A stretch of DNA of 64,000 nucleotides from an uncultured Glaciecola sp. (GTDB lineage Bacteria > Pseudomonadota > Gammaproteobacteria > Enterobacterales > Alteromonadaceae). Under the pieces are notes generated by a model that was not told the origin of the DNA, searched no databases, and worked only from the letters and a program-made list of their open reading frames with translations. Of the stretch, positions 27,111 through 35,407 are shown piece after piece (within the stretch, counting starts at the first letter, position 1; each line of letters opens with the position of its first letter). The position numbers were made by a program, and so were the translations under genes. The stretch lies in the NCBI GenBank assembly GCA_937125395.1, contig CAKZLI010000055.1, positions 62,001-126,000 of the forward strand. The letters are read 5' to 3'.

Positions 27111-30100
27111 TTTAGGCCGCTTTCTCCATAAAAAATACACAGCTGGTAATACAATTAACGTCAGTATTAACGCACTGACCATGCCACCCACCATAGGTGC
27201 AGCTATCCGACTCATAACCTCTGAGCCAGTTCCAGTTCCGTACATTACTGGCAACAACCCAAATATGATCGAAGTGGAGGTCATCATAACCGGTCGAATA
27301 CGCAATTCAGAGCCTGTTAGCACCGCCTGTCTGAGCTGATCGCACGTAAATTTATGACCTAATTCAGTAAATTTACTATCTAAATACGTCAGCATAATAA
27401 TACCGATTTCAACCGCTACACCCGCCAACGCAATAAAGCCAACGCCGACTGCCACTGAAAAATTAAACCCTTCCAAATACAGTAACCAAATCCCCCCGAT
27501 TAATGCAAAGGGTAACGTGCCTATAATCATCGCGACTTGTGCAAAGCGACGAAAGCTCGCATACAGCAACACAATAATGATCGCCAACGTGAACGGAATA
27601 ACATACGTCAATTTTGCTTTAGCACGCTCCATATATTCATATTGCCCACTCCATGTGAGGGAATACCCTGTGGGCAAATCAATATTATCGCTCACCACTT
27701 GCATAGCGGTATTGACGTAGTGACCGATATCGATATTGTCTATATCTATATATACCCAGCCGTTGGGTCTTGCATTTTCACTTTTTATTCCTGGCGGGCC
27801 ATCGACAATGGTAATATCAGCAATTTCACCCAAGGCAATATGCGCGCCAGACGGGGTAACAAAAGGCAAACGACGCAGTTGTTCTGGTGAATCACGATAG
27901 GATTGAGGAAAACGCACTTGCACAGGGTAGCGCTCTAACCCTTCGACACTAGTCGTTAAGTTCATGCCGCCTACCGCACTGGCTATAAATGCTTGCACAT
28001 CGTCAATATTTAAACCGTATCGAGCAGCGTTTAACCGATTAATATCAATAGTGATATAACGCCCGCCAGAGACACGCTCAGCGTACACCGAAGCCGTGCC
28101 TTGCACATTGGACAACACCTTTTCGAGCCTTTGACCTATGTCTTGAATCACATTCAAATCAGGACCGCCGATCTTAATGCCAACTGGGGTTTTGATCCCT
28201 GTCGCTAACATATCAATGCGTGTTTTGATCGGCATGACCCAAGCATTGGTAAGGCCTGGGAAATTCACCGTTTGGTTTAACTCAACGATTAACGACTCGC
28301 TCGTCATCCCTTCACGCCACTGATTTTTGGGTTTCATCTGAATAAAGGTTTCAATCATCGTCAAGGGAGCCGGATCTGTTGCGGTGTCTGCCCGCCCTAC
28401 TTTACCAAACACAGTGTGAACTTCAGGAATGGTTTTGATCAGTTTGTTGGTTTGTTGCAGTATATCTCTGGCTTCACCAATGGACACTGCAGCATAGGTA
28501 GTAGGCATATACATCAGATCCCCTTCATCCAATGGCGGGATAAACTCACTTCCAATTTGACTAACCGGCCAAAATCCAATAACCAAAATCACTATTGAAC
28601 AAGCGATAGTGGTTTTAGGGAACTGTAAAACTTTGGTCAATAAAGGACGATAACCCGCAATCAAAAAACGGTTAATTGGGTTTTTATGTTCAGGCACTAT
28701 TTTACCGCGCACAAAATAACCCATTAGCACTGGCACCAACGTAATGGCTAATATTGCTGCTGCGGCCATCGCATAGGTCTTGGTGTAGGCTAGTGGTGAG
28801 AACATCCGGCCTTCTTGTGCTTCAAGCGTGAATACGGGAACAAAACTCACGGTAATAATAAGCAAGCTAAAGAACAATGCAGGCCCAACTTCACAGGCTG
28901 ATTTGCTCACAACCTGCCAACGATTTTGATCGGTAAGAGGTGTTTTTTCAATATGCTTATGCATGTTTTCTACTAATACGATCGCACCGTCAATCATGGC
29001 ACCAATTGCAATCGCAATACCGCCTAATGACATAATGTTCGCATTAATACCTTGCATATGCATCACAATAAAAGCCACCAGTACCCCGATGGGTAAACTG
29101 ATAATAGCAACCAGTGATGACCGAACATGGAATAAAAATGCCACACAGATTAAGGCTACAACCGCAAATTCAGCAAGGATTTTATGTGTTAAATTATCAA
29201 TTGAGCGCTCAATTAGCCCAGAACGATCATAAACGGTTGTAACCTCAACGCCATCTGGCAAACTATTTTGTAACGATGCAAGTTTAGCTTTAACCCCATC
29301 AATGGTGGTTTGGGCATTTTCCCCAAAACGCATTACCACGATTCCGCCCACGGTTTCACCTTCCCCATTCAGGTCCGCTAAGCCTCTGCGCATTTGTGGC
29401 CCGATTTGCACTTTGGCAATGTCTTTTATCAAAATCGGCGTGGTATTAGTAGTGTTGACGTTGTCTGCTTGAGACACTAATCCAATCGGGATATTTTCAA
29501 TGTCAGCTTTGCTTGAAATATACCCTGTCGTGCGCACCATATATTCAGCCTCGGCCATTTCTATCACCGAAGCACCGGTTTCTTGATTACCCCGTTGTAG
29601 TGCCATTTGCACATGCGCTAATGGGATATTCAAAGCTTGTAATTTCAGAGGATCAACGATGACTTGATATTGCTTGACCATACCGCCAACAGTTGCAACT
29701 TCAGATACCCCTGCAACTGACTGTAACTCGTACTTTAAGAACCAATCTTGAATGCTTCTTAATTCTCCCAAGTCATGTTGACCCGTTGGGTCGGTCAAGG
29801 CATACATATAAACCCAACCCACACCGGTTGCATCGGGCCCTAATTGCGGCTTGGCAGCATCGGGTATGCGAGGAATAACCTGCGATAGATATTCAAGTAC
29901 ACGACTACGTGCCCAATATATATCAGTACTATCTTCAAAAATAATATACACATAAGAATCACCAAAAAATGAAAAGCCTCGCACTGTCTTGGCGCCTGGC
30001 ACTGATAACATCGCAGTGGTTAACGGGTACGTAACCTGATCTTCAACTACCTGTGGCGCTTGTCCAGGGTAGGATGTTTTGATAATAACCTGCACATCAG

Positions 30101-30227
30101 ATAAGTCGGGGATCGCATCTACTGGGGTGTGTTTTATCGAATATAACCCGCCTCCCACCACCATAAGCGTTGCCAGCAATACCAAAAAACGATTGTGGAT
30201 TGACCATTGGATAATCGCCGTAATCAT
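27105..30227 (-). CDS. cusA: Cus/Czc-type heavy-metal efflux RND pump (CusA-like)
   Basis: 1040-aa inner-membrane proton-driven pump of the HME-RND family, probably for Cu(I)/Ag(I). The N-terminus has PDLSDVQVIIKTSYPGQAP. The TM4 proton-relay motif appears as GAMIDGAIVLVENMHKH. Met residues in the CusA metal path can be matched to DEGDLMYMPTT and RIDMLATGIKTPVGIK. About 12 membrane helices in two halves are visible. It overlaps cusB by 4 bp and is last in the leftward cusC–cusB–cusA order. Its stop codon abuts direct repeat A, so the operon end lies at a recombination boundary. Confidence 0.93.
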   Translation of the reverse strand: MITAIIQWSIHNRFLVLLATLMVVGGGLYSIKHTPVDAIPDLSDVQVIIKTSYPGQAPQVVEDQVTYPLTTAMLSVPGAKTVRGFSFFGDSYVYIIFEDSTDIYWARSRVLEYLSQVIPRIPDAAKPQLGPDATGVGWVYMYALTDPTGQHDLGELRSIQDWFLKYELQSVAGVSEVATVGGMVKQYQVIVDPLKLQALNIPLAHVQMALQRGNQETGASVIEMAEAEYMVRTTGYISSKADIENIPIGLVSQADNVNTTNTTPILIKDIAKVQIGPQMRRGLADLNGEGETVGGIVVMRFGENAQTTIDGVKAKLASLQNSLPDGVEVTTVYDRSGLIERSIDNLTHKILAEFAVVALICVAFLFHVRSSLVAIISLPIGVLVAFIVMHMQGINANIMSLGGIAIAIGAMIDGAIVLVENMHKHIEKTPLTDQNRWQVVSKSACEVGPALFFSLLIITVSFVPVFTLEAQEGRMFSPLAYTKTYAMAAAAILAITLVPVLMGYFVRGKIVPEHKNPINRFLIAGYRPLLTKVLQFPKTTIACSIVILVIGFWPVSQIGSEFIPPLDEGDLMYMPTTYAAVSIGEARDILQQTNKLIKTIPEVHTVFGKVGRADTATDPAPLTMIETFIQMKPKNQWREGMTSESLIVELNQTVNFPGLTNAWVMPIKTRIDMLATGIKTPVGIKIGGPDLNVIQDIGQRLEKVLSNVQGTASVYAERVSGGRYITIDINRLNAARYGLNIDDVQAFIASAVGGMNLTTSVEGLERYPVQVRFPQSYRDSPEQLRRLPFVTPSGAHIALGEIADITIVDGPPGIKSENARPNGWVYIDIDNIDIGHYVNTAMQVVSDNIDLPTGYSLTWSGQYEYMERAKAKLTYVIPFTLAIIIVLLYASFRRFAQVAMIIGTLPFALIGGIWLLYLEGFNFSVAVGVGFIALAGVAVEIGIIMLTYLDSKFTELGHKFTCDQLRQAVLTGSELRIRPVMMTSTSIIFGLLPVMYGTGTGSEVMSRIAAPMVGGMVSALILTLIVLPAVYFLWRKRPKL

Positions 30228-31924
30228 TGCAGCTCTCCTTGATCATGCTCTGAGTCCATATCACCCATGTCATCCATATCACCCATGCCATCCATATCAC
30301 CCATGCCATCCATATCGCCCATGCCATCCATATCACCGGTAAAATGCACCGTGTTGATTTGATACATACCAGACAACCCTTCTACAATTTCGACATGAAC
30401 TTGTTCTCCAACTTGAAATTGTTGCATATCAATCTCCGCTGCAACGGTAAAATTCATGGTCATGCCCATCATATTAAAGGCATCAAGTGGCCCGTGTGTG
30501 AGTTTTACGACGCGCTCACTGACCATAACGTCATTGACAGTGGCGTGCGTCCAGGCACTGGTTATTTCGCTATCGTGCATTGCTACATGCGAAGGTGCTT
30601 GCGTCGACGCTTCTATAAGCGATTCCATAGGCGCTTGCATACGCATAAAGTCAGAACTAATACTACTTTCAGAATCAAGTAAGAATTGTGCTGAAATGAC
30701 CACCTCATCTCCTTCTTTTAGTCCTTCAAGTATGGCAAAGCCAAAGTCATACCGTTCGCCAAGCACTACTGCTATGGATTTATACCGACCAGCGCCTAAT
30801 GCGAGTACCACTCGGTCTTGCTGTCCGGTTCTGATCACAGCTTGATGAGGAACCATTATTATTTTGGAGTTAACGAGCTCATCATTGCTATCAGAAGTTA
30901 TAGAAGCGTTGTTATTGCCTATCATTACGTCGGCATACATTTGCGGCTTGAGTAGACCATTTGGATTAGGCACCACAAATCGTGCAGTAACGGTTCGTTT
31001 CATAGCATCTAAATCAGGATATATATAATCAATCTGTGCCTGGGTGATAAGGCCAGGCAAAGCATCATACTTAATACTGGCTGATTGACCGGTCGCTATC
31101 TTCGGCACATCGAAGGTAAAAATATCAGCTAATATCCACACCGTATCTACCGATGCAATCGATAGCATGATTTTATTAGGTGTGACGTAAGTGCCTTCTT
31201 GGATATTAAGTTTGTTAATCACACCACTTTGTGGGGCATAAAAGGTCATCGTACGCGATACTTGGCGCTGTTTGCGCAGCGAGTTTACTAATGCAAGTGG
31301 CGCGTTCAAGGATAACAATCTGGCTTGTGCACCGTTTATCAGTGCTTGATTATTTTGCTCTAGGGCAATCACAAATTCCTCTTGGGCATTGACCAGCTCT
31401 GGTGAATACAACTCATACAAAGGATCACCTTGTTTAATCATGGCGTCTTGATTGCGCGTATAAAGTTTTTCTACCCAGCCAGCCACGCGAGAATGAACAG
31501 ACGAGATCTTATCCTGTGCATACTGTACTTGCCCGAATGTGTTAATAGTATTAACGGTCGAGACTGGTTGGATGATTGTCGTTTTCACCCCCAAGTTTTG
31601 AATGGTAACAGGATCTATCGATATGGTACCTGGCGCACTAGCCTGCGCTTGATTGGCAAAAACAGGCACCAAGTCCATGCCCATCGGCGATTTTCCCGGT
31701 TTGTCACGTTTAAAATTTGGGTCCATTGGCGCCACCCAATACAGTGGTGTATTGTCACTGTCACGGTCATCACTTGCTTGGTGACTATCATGCAGCATCT
31801 CATGAGATGTGTGCGGCGATAATACATAATATACAGTAAGACTCAAACATATCCCGAGCACTGCCCCTAAGAGTAAACTAACAGTCGCATTTTTCTTATC
31901 TGATTTAGGCAATATATTATTCAT
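30224..31924 (-). CDS. cusB: CusB-like periplasmic adaptor with HMBD, CusF-like domain and Met/Asp repeat tail
   Basis: 566-aa membrane fusion protein. An N-terminal signal/anchor (~18–38) is followed by a heavy-metal-binding domain (YWVAPMDPNFKRDKPGKSPMGMDLVPVF), adaptor barrel and hairpin (~115–430), and a CusF-like domain (~465–545) with HGPLDAFNMMGMTMNF. There the His and the MTM pair of CusF are present, but its Trp position appears to be Met. The C-terminus is a GDMDGM repeat, encoded by an 18-bp tandem repeat. Having adaptor and chaperone in one chain suggests direct metal hand-over. It overlaps cusC by 8 bp and cusA by 4 bp. Confidence 0.92.
   Translation of the reverse strand: MNNILPKSDKKNATVSLLLGAVLGICLSLTVYYVLSPHTSHEMLHDSHQASDDRDSDNTPLYWVAPMDPNFKRDKPGKSPMGMDLVPVFANQAQASAPGTISIDPVTIQNLGVKTTIIQPVSTVNTINTFGQVQYAQDKISSVHSRVAGWVEKLYTRNQDAMIKQGDPLYELYSPELVNAQEEFVIALEQNNQALINGAQARLLSLNAPLALVNSLRKQRQVSRTMTFYAPQSGVINKLNIQEGTYVTPNKIMLSIASVDTVWILADIFTFDVPKIATGQSASIKYDALPGLITQAQIDYIYPDLDAMKRTVTARFVVPNPNGLLKPQMYADVMIGNNNASITSDSNDELVNSKIIMVPHQAVIRTGQQDRVVLALGAGRYKSIAVVLGERYDFGFAILEGLKEGDEVVISAQFLLDSESSISSDFMRMQAPMESLIEASTQAPSHVAMHDSEITSAWTHATVNDVMVSERVVKLTHGPLDAFNMMGMTMNFTVAAEIDMQQFQVGEQVHVEIVEGLSGMYQINTVHFTGDMDGMGDMDGMGDMDGMGDMDDMGDMDSEHDQGELQ
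30256..30337. repeat. 18-bp tandem repeat encoding the GDMDGM tail of CusB
   Basis: Four full copies plus ten bases of CCATATCACCCATGCCAT, with single-base changes in copies one and four (GTCAT, TCGCCC). On the coding strand this gives repeated Gly-Asp-Met-Asp-Gly-Met. Units are multiples of three, so copy-number change would alter tail length without frameshift. Confidence 0.93.
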
Positions 31925-33419
31925 GGTGTTTATCGCTCTTGAGTTTGTGGGTATTGTTGTGTGGGTTTAATTGGGTTATTGAACTACTAAGGTAATAAGC
32001 AAGAGTTGCCAAGGATTTGCGCTGAGCCACAGTAATTTCTACTAACGTAACACGTGCATCAAGTAACGCTATTTGGGCTCTAATCACTTGTACAATATCG
32101 GCAATATCATTGGTATAAGCGGCACGTGCTGCATCAGCTTGCTGAGATAGTTGCGGCAGTAATTGTTGGTCATACAAATCATAACGTTGCGTCGATCCTA
32201 AGTAAGTTTGATAAGCTATGTTAACTGCAGCCATTAACTCCTTGAGTAACAGTGTTTTTTCGGTGCGCATTGCTTCGCGGGCTTTAATATTGCTAGCTAC
32301 CTGAGCATCTTGAGCGGTTAACGAAAATAAAGGTAAACTGACATTCACGCCAATCGAAAAGAAATCAGCTCGATTAGCGTTGTTGCTACCGATTGCACTT
32401 GGCGCATCATCTCTGTGAGCATAACTTGCATTAATGCTGTATTGAGGTTTGTATGCTTGGTCTGCTAGTTCAATGTCCATTCCCGCAGAGAGAATGCGTT
32501 GCTCGATTGCACTGACTAACGGATGTGTGGTGAGTCTTTCGTATAGTGTATCGAATGGTTTTACGTGGATTTTATCATGTGTTTTTCCATATTTGGTCTG
32601 TGACGACTTTGTGCTCAGGTAGTCTAACAAAGCAAGTTCAATTTCGGTGGGAATAGGCAGGGTTGTTGGTATCAAATTGGGCTTTGTCAGTGTATCAGGC
32701 AACGAATATAGCGATAGATGTTGTGCTGAAAACAAATACTGGGTTAATGACGCAAGTGCAACCTGCTGATTTGTTTGCAGATTGATTAACCTGTCATTAA
32801 GACGCACTAGTTCTAGTTCAGCGCGAATAATATCCTGTTGATTAGTATTTTTTGAGGATGAACTATAACTGGCAGTAACAATTTCAGTGAGTTTATTAAA
32901 CAGTGGTTTAGCTTCATTGACTAAGCGATAACTGGCTGCGCTTTTAAATGCATCTAACCATAGTAAGCTTGTTTGTAAACTGATTTTATTTAATCGATCA
33001 ATACGCTGATAAGGTTGTTCTGCAGCGATGAGTTGGTATTTTTGTTTAGTTAGGGATTGGCTGTCACCGCGAGGTAACATTTGCGATACGCCAATTTTTA
33101 ATTGCGTCATTGCTTCTTGATCATATGCAACGCTATCGGTTGGCATATTTAACAGACTCAGACTAAATGTCGGATCAGGTAGCGCTGAAGCACCTTGACT
33201 TAAATGTATTAGTTGTTGTTCACGCAGTTTGCTTTTTGCTAACCATTCATCATTGGCTTGTGCCAAAGTGATGGCGTTATCTAATGTCAGTATTGAGTCC
33301 GCACTCATCTCTTTTTTAAATTCTTGTGCAGATGAAGTCGTCATTCCTAAAAACGTTATTCCCAATAGCAGAGTCAGCATTAACCTTGAGCTATGGCAGG
33401 ATGATATAAATATTGGCAT
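31917..33419 (-). CDS. cusC: Outer-membrane efflux protein, TolC/CusC family
   Basis: 500-aa outer-membrane factor that would complete a CusCBA tripartite pump. A signal peptide runs to about residue 32 (…TTSSAQ-E). The typical TolC-family duplicated layout follows: DNAITLAQANDEWLAKSKLREQQ in the first repeat, LPDPTFSLSLLNMP, and a second repeat with ISIDV-like SVNVSLPLFSL. No lipobox Cys is obvious, unlike E. coli CusC. It is the first gene of the leftward operon; its end overlaps cusB by 8 bp. Confidence 0.88.
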   Translation of the reverse strand: MPIFISSCHSSRLMLTLLLGITFLGMTTSSAQEFKKEMSADSILTLDNAITLAQANDEWLAKSKLREQQLIHLSQGASALPDPTFSLSLLNMPTDSVAYDQEAMTQLKIGVSQMLPRGDSQSLTKQKYQLIAAEQPYQRIDRLNKISLQTSLLWLDAFKSAASYRLVNEAKPLFNKLTEIVTASYSSSSKNTNQQDIIRAELELVRLNDRLINLQTNQQVALASLTQYLFSAQHLSLYSLPDTLTKPNLIPTTLPIPTEIELALLDYLSTKSSQTKYGKTHDKIHVKPFDTLYERLTTHPLVSAIEQRILSAGMDIELADQAYKPQYSINASYAHRDDAPSAIGSNNANRADFFSIGVNVSLPLFSLTAQDAQVASNIKAREAMRTEKTLLLKELMAAVNIAYQTYLGSTQRYDLYDQQLLPQLSQQADAARAAYTNDIADIVQVIRAQIALLDARVTLVEITVAQRKSLATLAYYLSSSITQLNPHNNTHKLKSDKHHE

Positions 33420-33508
33420 ATTACTATTCTCGTTAAATATTCGAACATAGCGATAACAGCAGTTAAACTAGACTCACAAGTGCTTATGCATGTCTGTCTG
33501 TAACAGCG

Positions 33509-33538
33509 TTATAACGCATGGATGACGACTAGCGTCAA
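33509..33538 (-). promoter_or_regulatory. Candidate promoter of the cusCBA operon
   Basis: On the minus strand TTGACG (33533–33538) and TTATAA (33509–33514) are separated by 18 bases. TTATAA is the centre of a perfect palindrome, GCGTTATAACGC, and TGACG/CGTCA flank an inverted repeat around the –35 box. Slightly long spacing plus a dyad would fit a metal-responsive MerR-type promoter, but no such regulator gene is in the window. Confidence 0.35.
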
Positions 33539-33540
33539 GA

Positions 33541-33948
33541 TTATGAGAATAATGTTATTGGGGGACGTTTCGGTTTAATGATCAAGGGAATGTCGAGGTG
33601 TGCTTGCTGGAGTGATATGACTGTCGAATTCATTCTAATAGCTAGCATCATATTAGTCGTATCGACTCCAAGCATAGAGCCTGAAAATGTAACACACTGG
33701 CATTCGTCGTCACAACATGGGGTACTTGCAGGTCCATCACAGCACGGCATATCTGCCATCATTTGAGGTGTGTGATGTGCACTAGTTTCGCTGCTAGGAA
33801 ACATCATAGATTGATGCTCAGCAGCAGACATGTCCATCCCACAGCCAGATTGTATAGGCATAGAGTCGATCGCAAATGCATTGACTACCGGTCCGATAAT
33901 CAAGGTCATTATTAATAACAAGCTAGTGAGAAAGGAATATCTTTTCAT
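33541..33948 (-). CDS. Secreted Cys/Met/His-rich protein, probable metal-binding
   Basis: 135-aa protein with a signal peptide (~1–27, ending VNAFA). The mature part is crowded with metal ligands: CGMDM, EHQSMMF, HHTPQMM, DMPCCDG, TPCCDDECQC. The last 50 residues are less biased and end in KPKRPPITLFS. It lies directly upstream of cusC in the same direction, so copper or silver binding in the periplasm is likely. CopL-type proteins are a possible comparison, but I do not assign a family. Confidence 0.72.
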   Translation of the reverse strand: MKRYSFLTSLLLIMTLIIGPVVNAFAIDSMPIQSGCGMDMSAAEHQSMMFPSSETSAHHTPQMMADMPCCDGPASTPCCDDECQCVTFSGSMLGVDTTNMMLAIRMNSTVISLQQAHLDIPLIIKPKRPPITLFS

Positions 33949-34055
33949 TCAATAATTATATAGTAATTTATGTTTTAGCGAAACATTCTTGATTGTGACA
34001 AAACATTTTGTTGTGTATTCTTGTGTATGAAATGTCATATTTTTTAAGGCCAACC

Positions 34056-34502
34056 ATGTTTGATATCACTGTTCAATATAACATTGCTTTACCAATTGAA
34101 ACCGTATTTGAAGCGATTAGTGACCATCAGTCGTATAACCGTTTTAACGCGTGTAAGTTTGCTAATTTAGTTGAAACCGGAGACTCGGAGCGTAATGGAT
34201 TAAACGCGCTTCGTGAGATACATGTAGGTCCTTTGCAACTAATGGAACGGATCACGGTATTTGAACGCCCTACCCGCATGGATTATCACATTGAATCGTC
34301 TAAACCGGTAAGCATCGAGCATATCATAGGTTCGATCACATTAGCGGTTATCGATGACAATAACACCGCAGTCAAGTGGATATCACAAGGCACAATTCAA
34401 GTGCCTTTCATTGGTCGATATATAGATAGAAAGTTTACCAAGCAAGGAACAAAAGGGTTTTTATCTATTCTCAAACACATTGAGCGTGAAGCAGCCTTGT
34501 AA
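34056..34502 (+). CDS. SRPBCC (polyketide cyclase/START-like) family protein
   Basis: 148-aa single-domain protein with the helix-grip pattern: ITVQYNIALPIETVFEAISDHQSYNRFN at the start and a long C-terminal helix (KQGTKGFLSILKHIEREAAL). Ligand and role are unknown. The start at 34056 is chosen because AAGG lies six bases upstream; an ATG-less extension to 34008 is unlikely. Its final ten codons are also found, as direct repeats, at 27078 and in diverged form at 35132. It is divergent from the metal-binding protein gene and convergent with the ParDE pair. Confidence 0.75.
   Translation: MFDITVQYNIALPIETVFEAISDHQSYNRFNACKFANLVETGDSERNGLNALREIHVGPLQLMERITVFERPTRMDYHIESSKPVSIEHIIGSITLAVIDDNNTAVKWISQGTIQVPFIGRYIDRKFTKQGTKGFLSILKHIEREAAL
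34470..34496 (+). repeat. Direct repeat copy B (inside SRPBCC 3' end)
   Basis: Same 27 bp as copy A at 27078, here in frame as the last codons of the SRPBCC gene (LKHIEREAA). It lies 13 bp from the stop of the ParE-like gene, so it separates the metal block from the toxin-antitoxin block. Confidence 0.9.
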
Positions 34503-34509
34503 TAGGTGT

Positions 34510-34827
34510 TTAGCCATCAAAGAATTGGTCTATATCCATGGATTGATGTGGAATACCAATAATCGCAATATATTGATTTCTCAATTCATAAAATATAATG
34601 TGCTCGGCCTGAGGATATGAATAGCAACCCTCTTTAATTTCTGGACGATGCTTCCCTAACATCGGTTGTTCGCTCAGCCATTCGAATCGGTTAAAGAATT
34701 CAACAATATACTCATCAGCCTTACCTTCACCCCAAACCTCAAGAGTATAATTCCAGATATTCTGCAAATCATTTTTTGCATTCGGCGTTAAAAAATAGTT
34801 ATTTCCCACGCTGACTTTTAAACTCAT
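34510..34827 (-). CDS. parE: ParE/RelE-family toxin
   Basis: 105-aa toxin of the ParE branch. LTPNAKNDLQNIWNYTLEVWGEGKADEYI at the N-terminus, LSEQPMLGKHRPEIKEGCYSYP, then HIIFYELRNQYIAIIGIPHQSMD match ParE of type II systems, which poison gyrase. Its start lies 29 bp inside the end of the ParD-like gene, the usual coupled order antitoxin then toxin. Flanked by direct repeats B and C, which suggests the pair arrived as a unit. Confidence 0.9.
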   Translation of the reverse strand: MSLKVSVGNNYFLTPNAKNDLQNIWNYTLEVWGEGKADEYIVEFFNRFEWLSEQPMLGKHRPEIKEGCYSYPQAEHIIFYELRNQYIAIIGIPHQSMDIDQFFDG

Positions 34828-35050
34828 GAAGTATGTCTTGCGGTGATTGTTTGACGAAATCTTTATTTGCTGCTTGTATACTCCCTACTGCTAAGTGAGC
34901 CTGCAGCGCCGTTAGTTTGGATTTTTTTTCTTCCAGGTTACGTAAAGCATCTCGCACTACTTCACTAGCAGAGCCATAGCGTCCGCTGTTTATCTCCAGT
35001 TTAATAAATTTTTCCCAATGTTCGCCAAGCGATAAACTCGTATTTGCCAT
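34799..35050 (-). CDS. parD: ParD-family antitoxin
   Basis: 83-aa ribbon–helix–helix antitoxin. The N-terminus NTSLSLGEHWEKFIKLEINSGRYGSASEVVRDALRNLEEKK is the ParD (CC2985-type) signature that binds the operator as a dimer. The C-terminal half (…QSPQDILHEFKSQRGK) would wrap the toxin. It overlaps parE by 29 bp and should autoregulate from the AT-rich DNA upstream. Confidence 0.9.
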   Translation of the reverse strand: MANTSLSLGEHWEKFIKLEINSGRYGSASEVVRDALRNLEEKKSKLTALQAHLAVGSIQAANKDFVKQSPQDILHEFKSQRGK

Positions 35051-35407
35051 AACAACTATATTCTTAAGTGATAATAATGAATATTATCAGCTGTTATCTA
35101 AAAATCAAATTTTATAGATACATGGGCTAGTAACACATTGAACGTGAAGCGGCTATATAACCAAGCAATCATGATAATTGAAATTATTACAAAATAATCC
35201 ACAAGTTACTTGTTTTCCTGTCGATATAATATTTGAACGTGATGAAAGTACTGATACTAAAGCCATATTATAGTTGTTATGGTTGGGCATGGATGCCCCA
35301 TCACCGTTCTACCTCTTAGTCCTTATACACCAATCGATACCTTCAGCCACAAAAATATAGTAACATTACACTTGTGTTTTTTTTGGTATATTCAAAGAGT
35401 GTTTTAG
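35051..35407. other. 357-bp intergenic region between parD and the TonB receptor gene
   Basis: It holds the parD promoter region, direct repeat copy C at 35132–35153 and the promoter of the rightward TonB-dependent receptor gene. A short open stretch near 35190–35275 (…PVDIIFERDES…) has no start and no recognisable family, so I treat it as non-coding or a remnant. No tRNA, IS end or clear operator was seen. Confidence 0.6.
35132..35153 (+). repeat. Direct repeat copy C (diverged SRPBCC 3' tail)
   Basis: 22-bp match to copies A and B with 20 of 22 identical (AACACATTGAACGTGAAGC then GGC). In frame it would read HIEREAA followed by I and a stop. The differences within the repeat (GAG/GAA, GCA/GCG) are synonymous, so the copy looks like a diverged coding tail. 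It lies on the far side of parDE from copy B. Confidence 0.7.

Noticed and set aside
26015-27154. 73-codon N-terminal extension of CtlX
   Set aside because: It runs antisense through the Lrp remnant and repeat A and has no family similarity.
30079-30342. Repetitive His/Pro/Cys-like frame on the plus strand
   Set aside because: Antisense reading of the CusB tandem repeat; no start signal and no family.
31430-31822. 130-codon frame antisense to cusB
   Set aside because: Shadow frame inside a clear family member.
35160-35280. Short frame containing PVDIIFERDES, considered as the rest of the Lrp-like gene
   Set aside because: No start codon and no convincing match to an Lrp C-terminus; kept only as a remark on the intergenic region.
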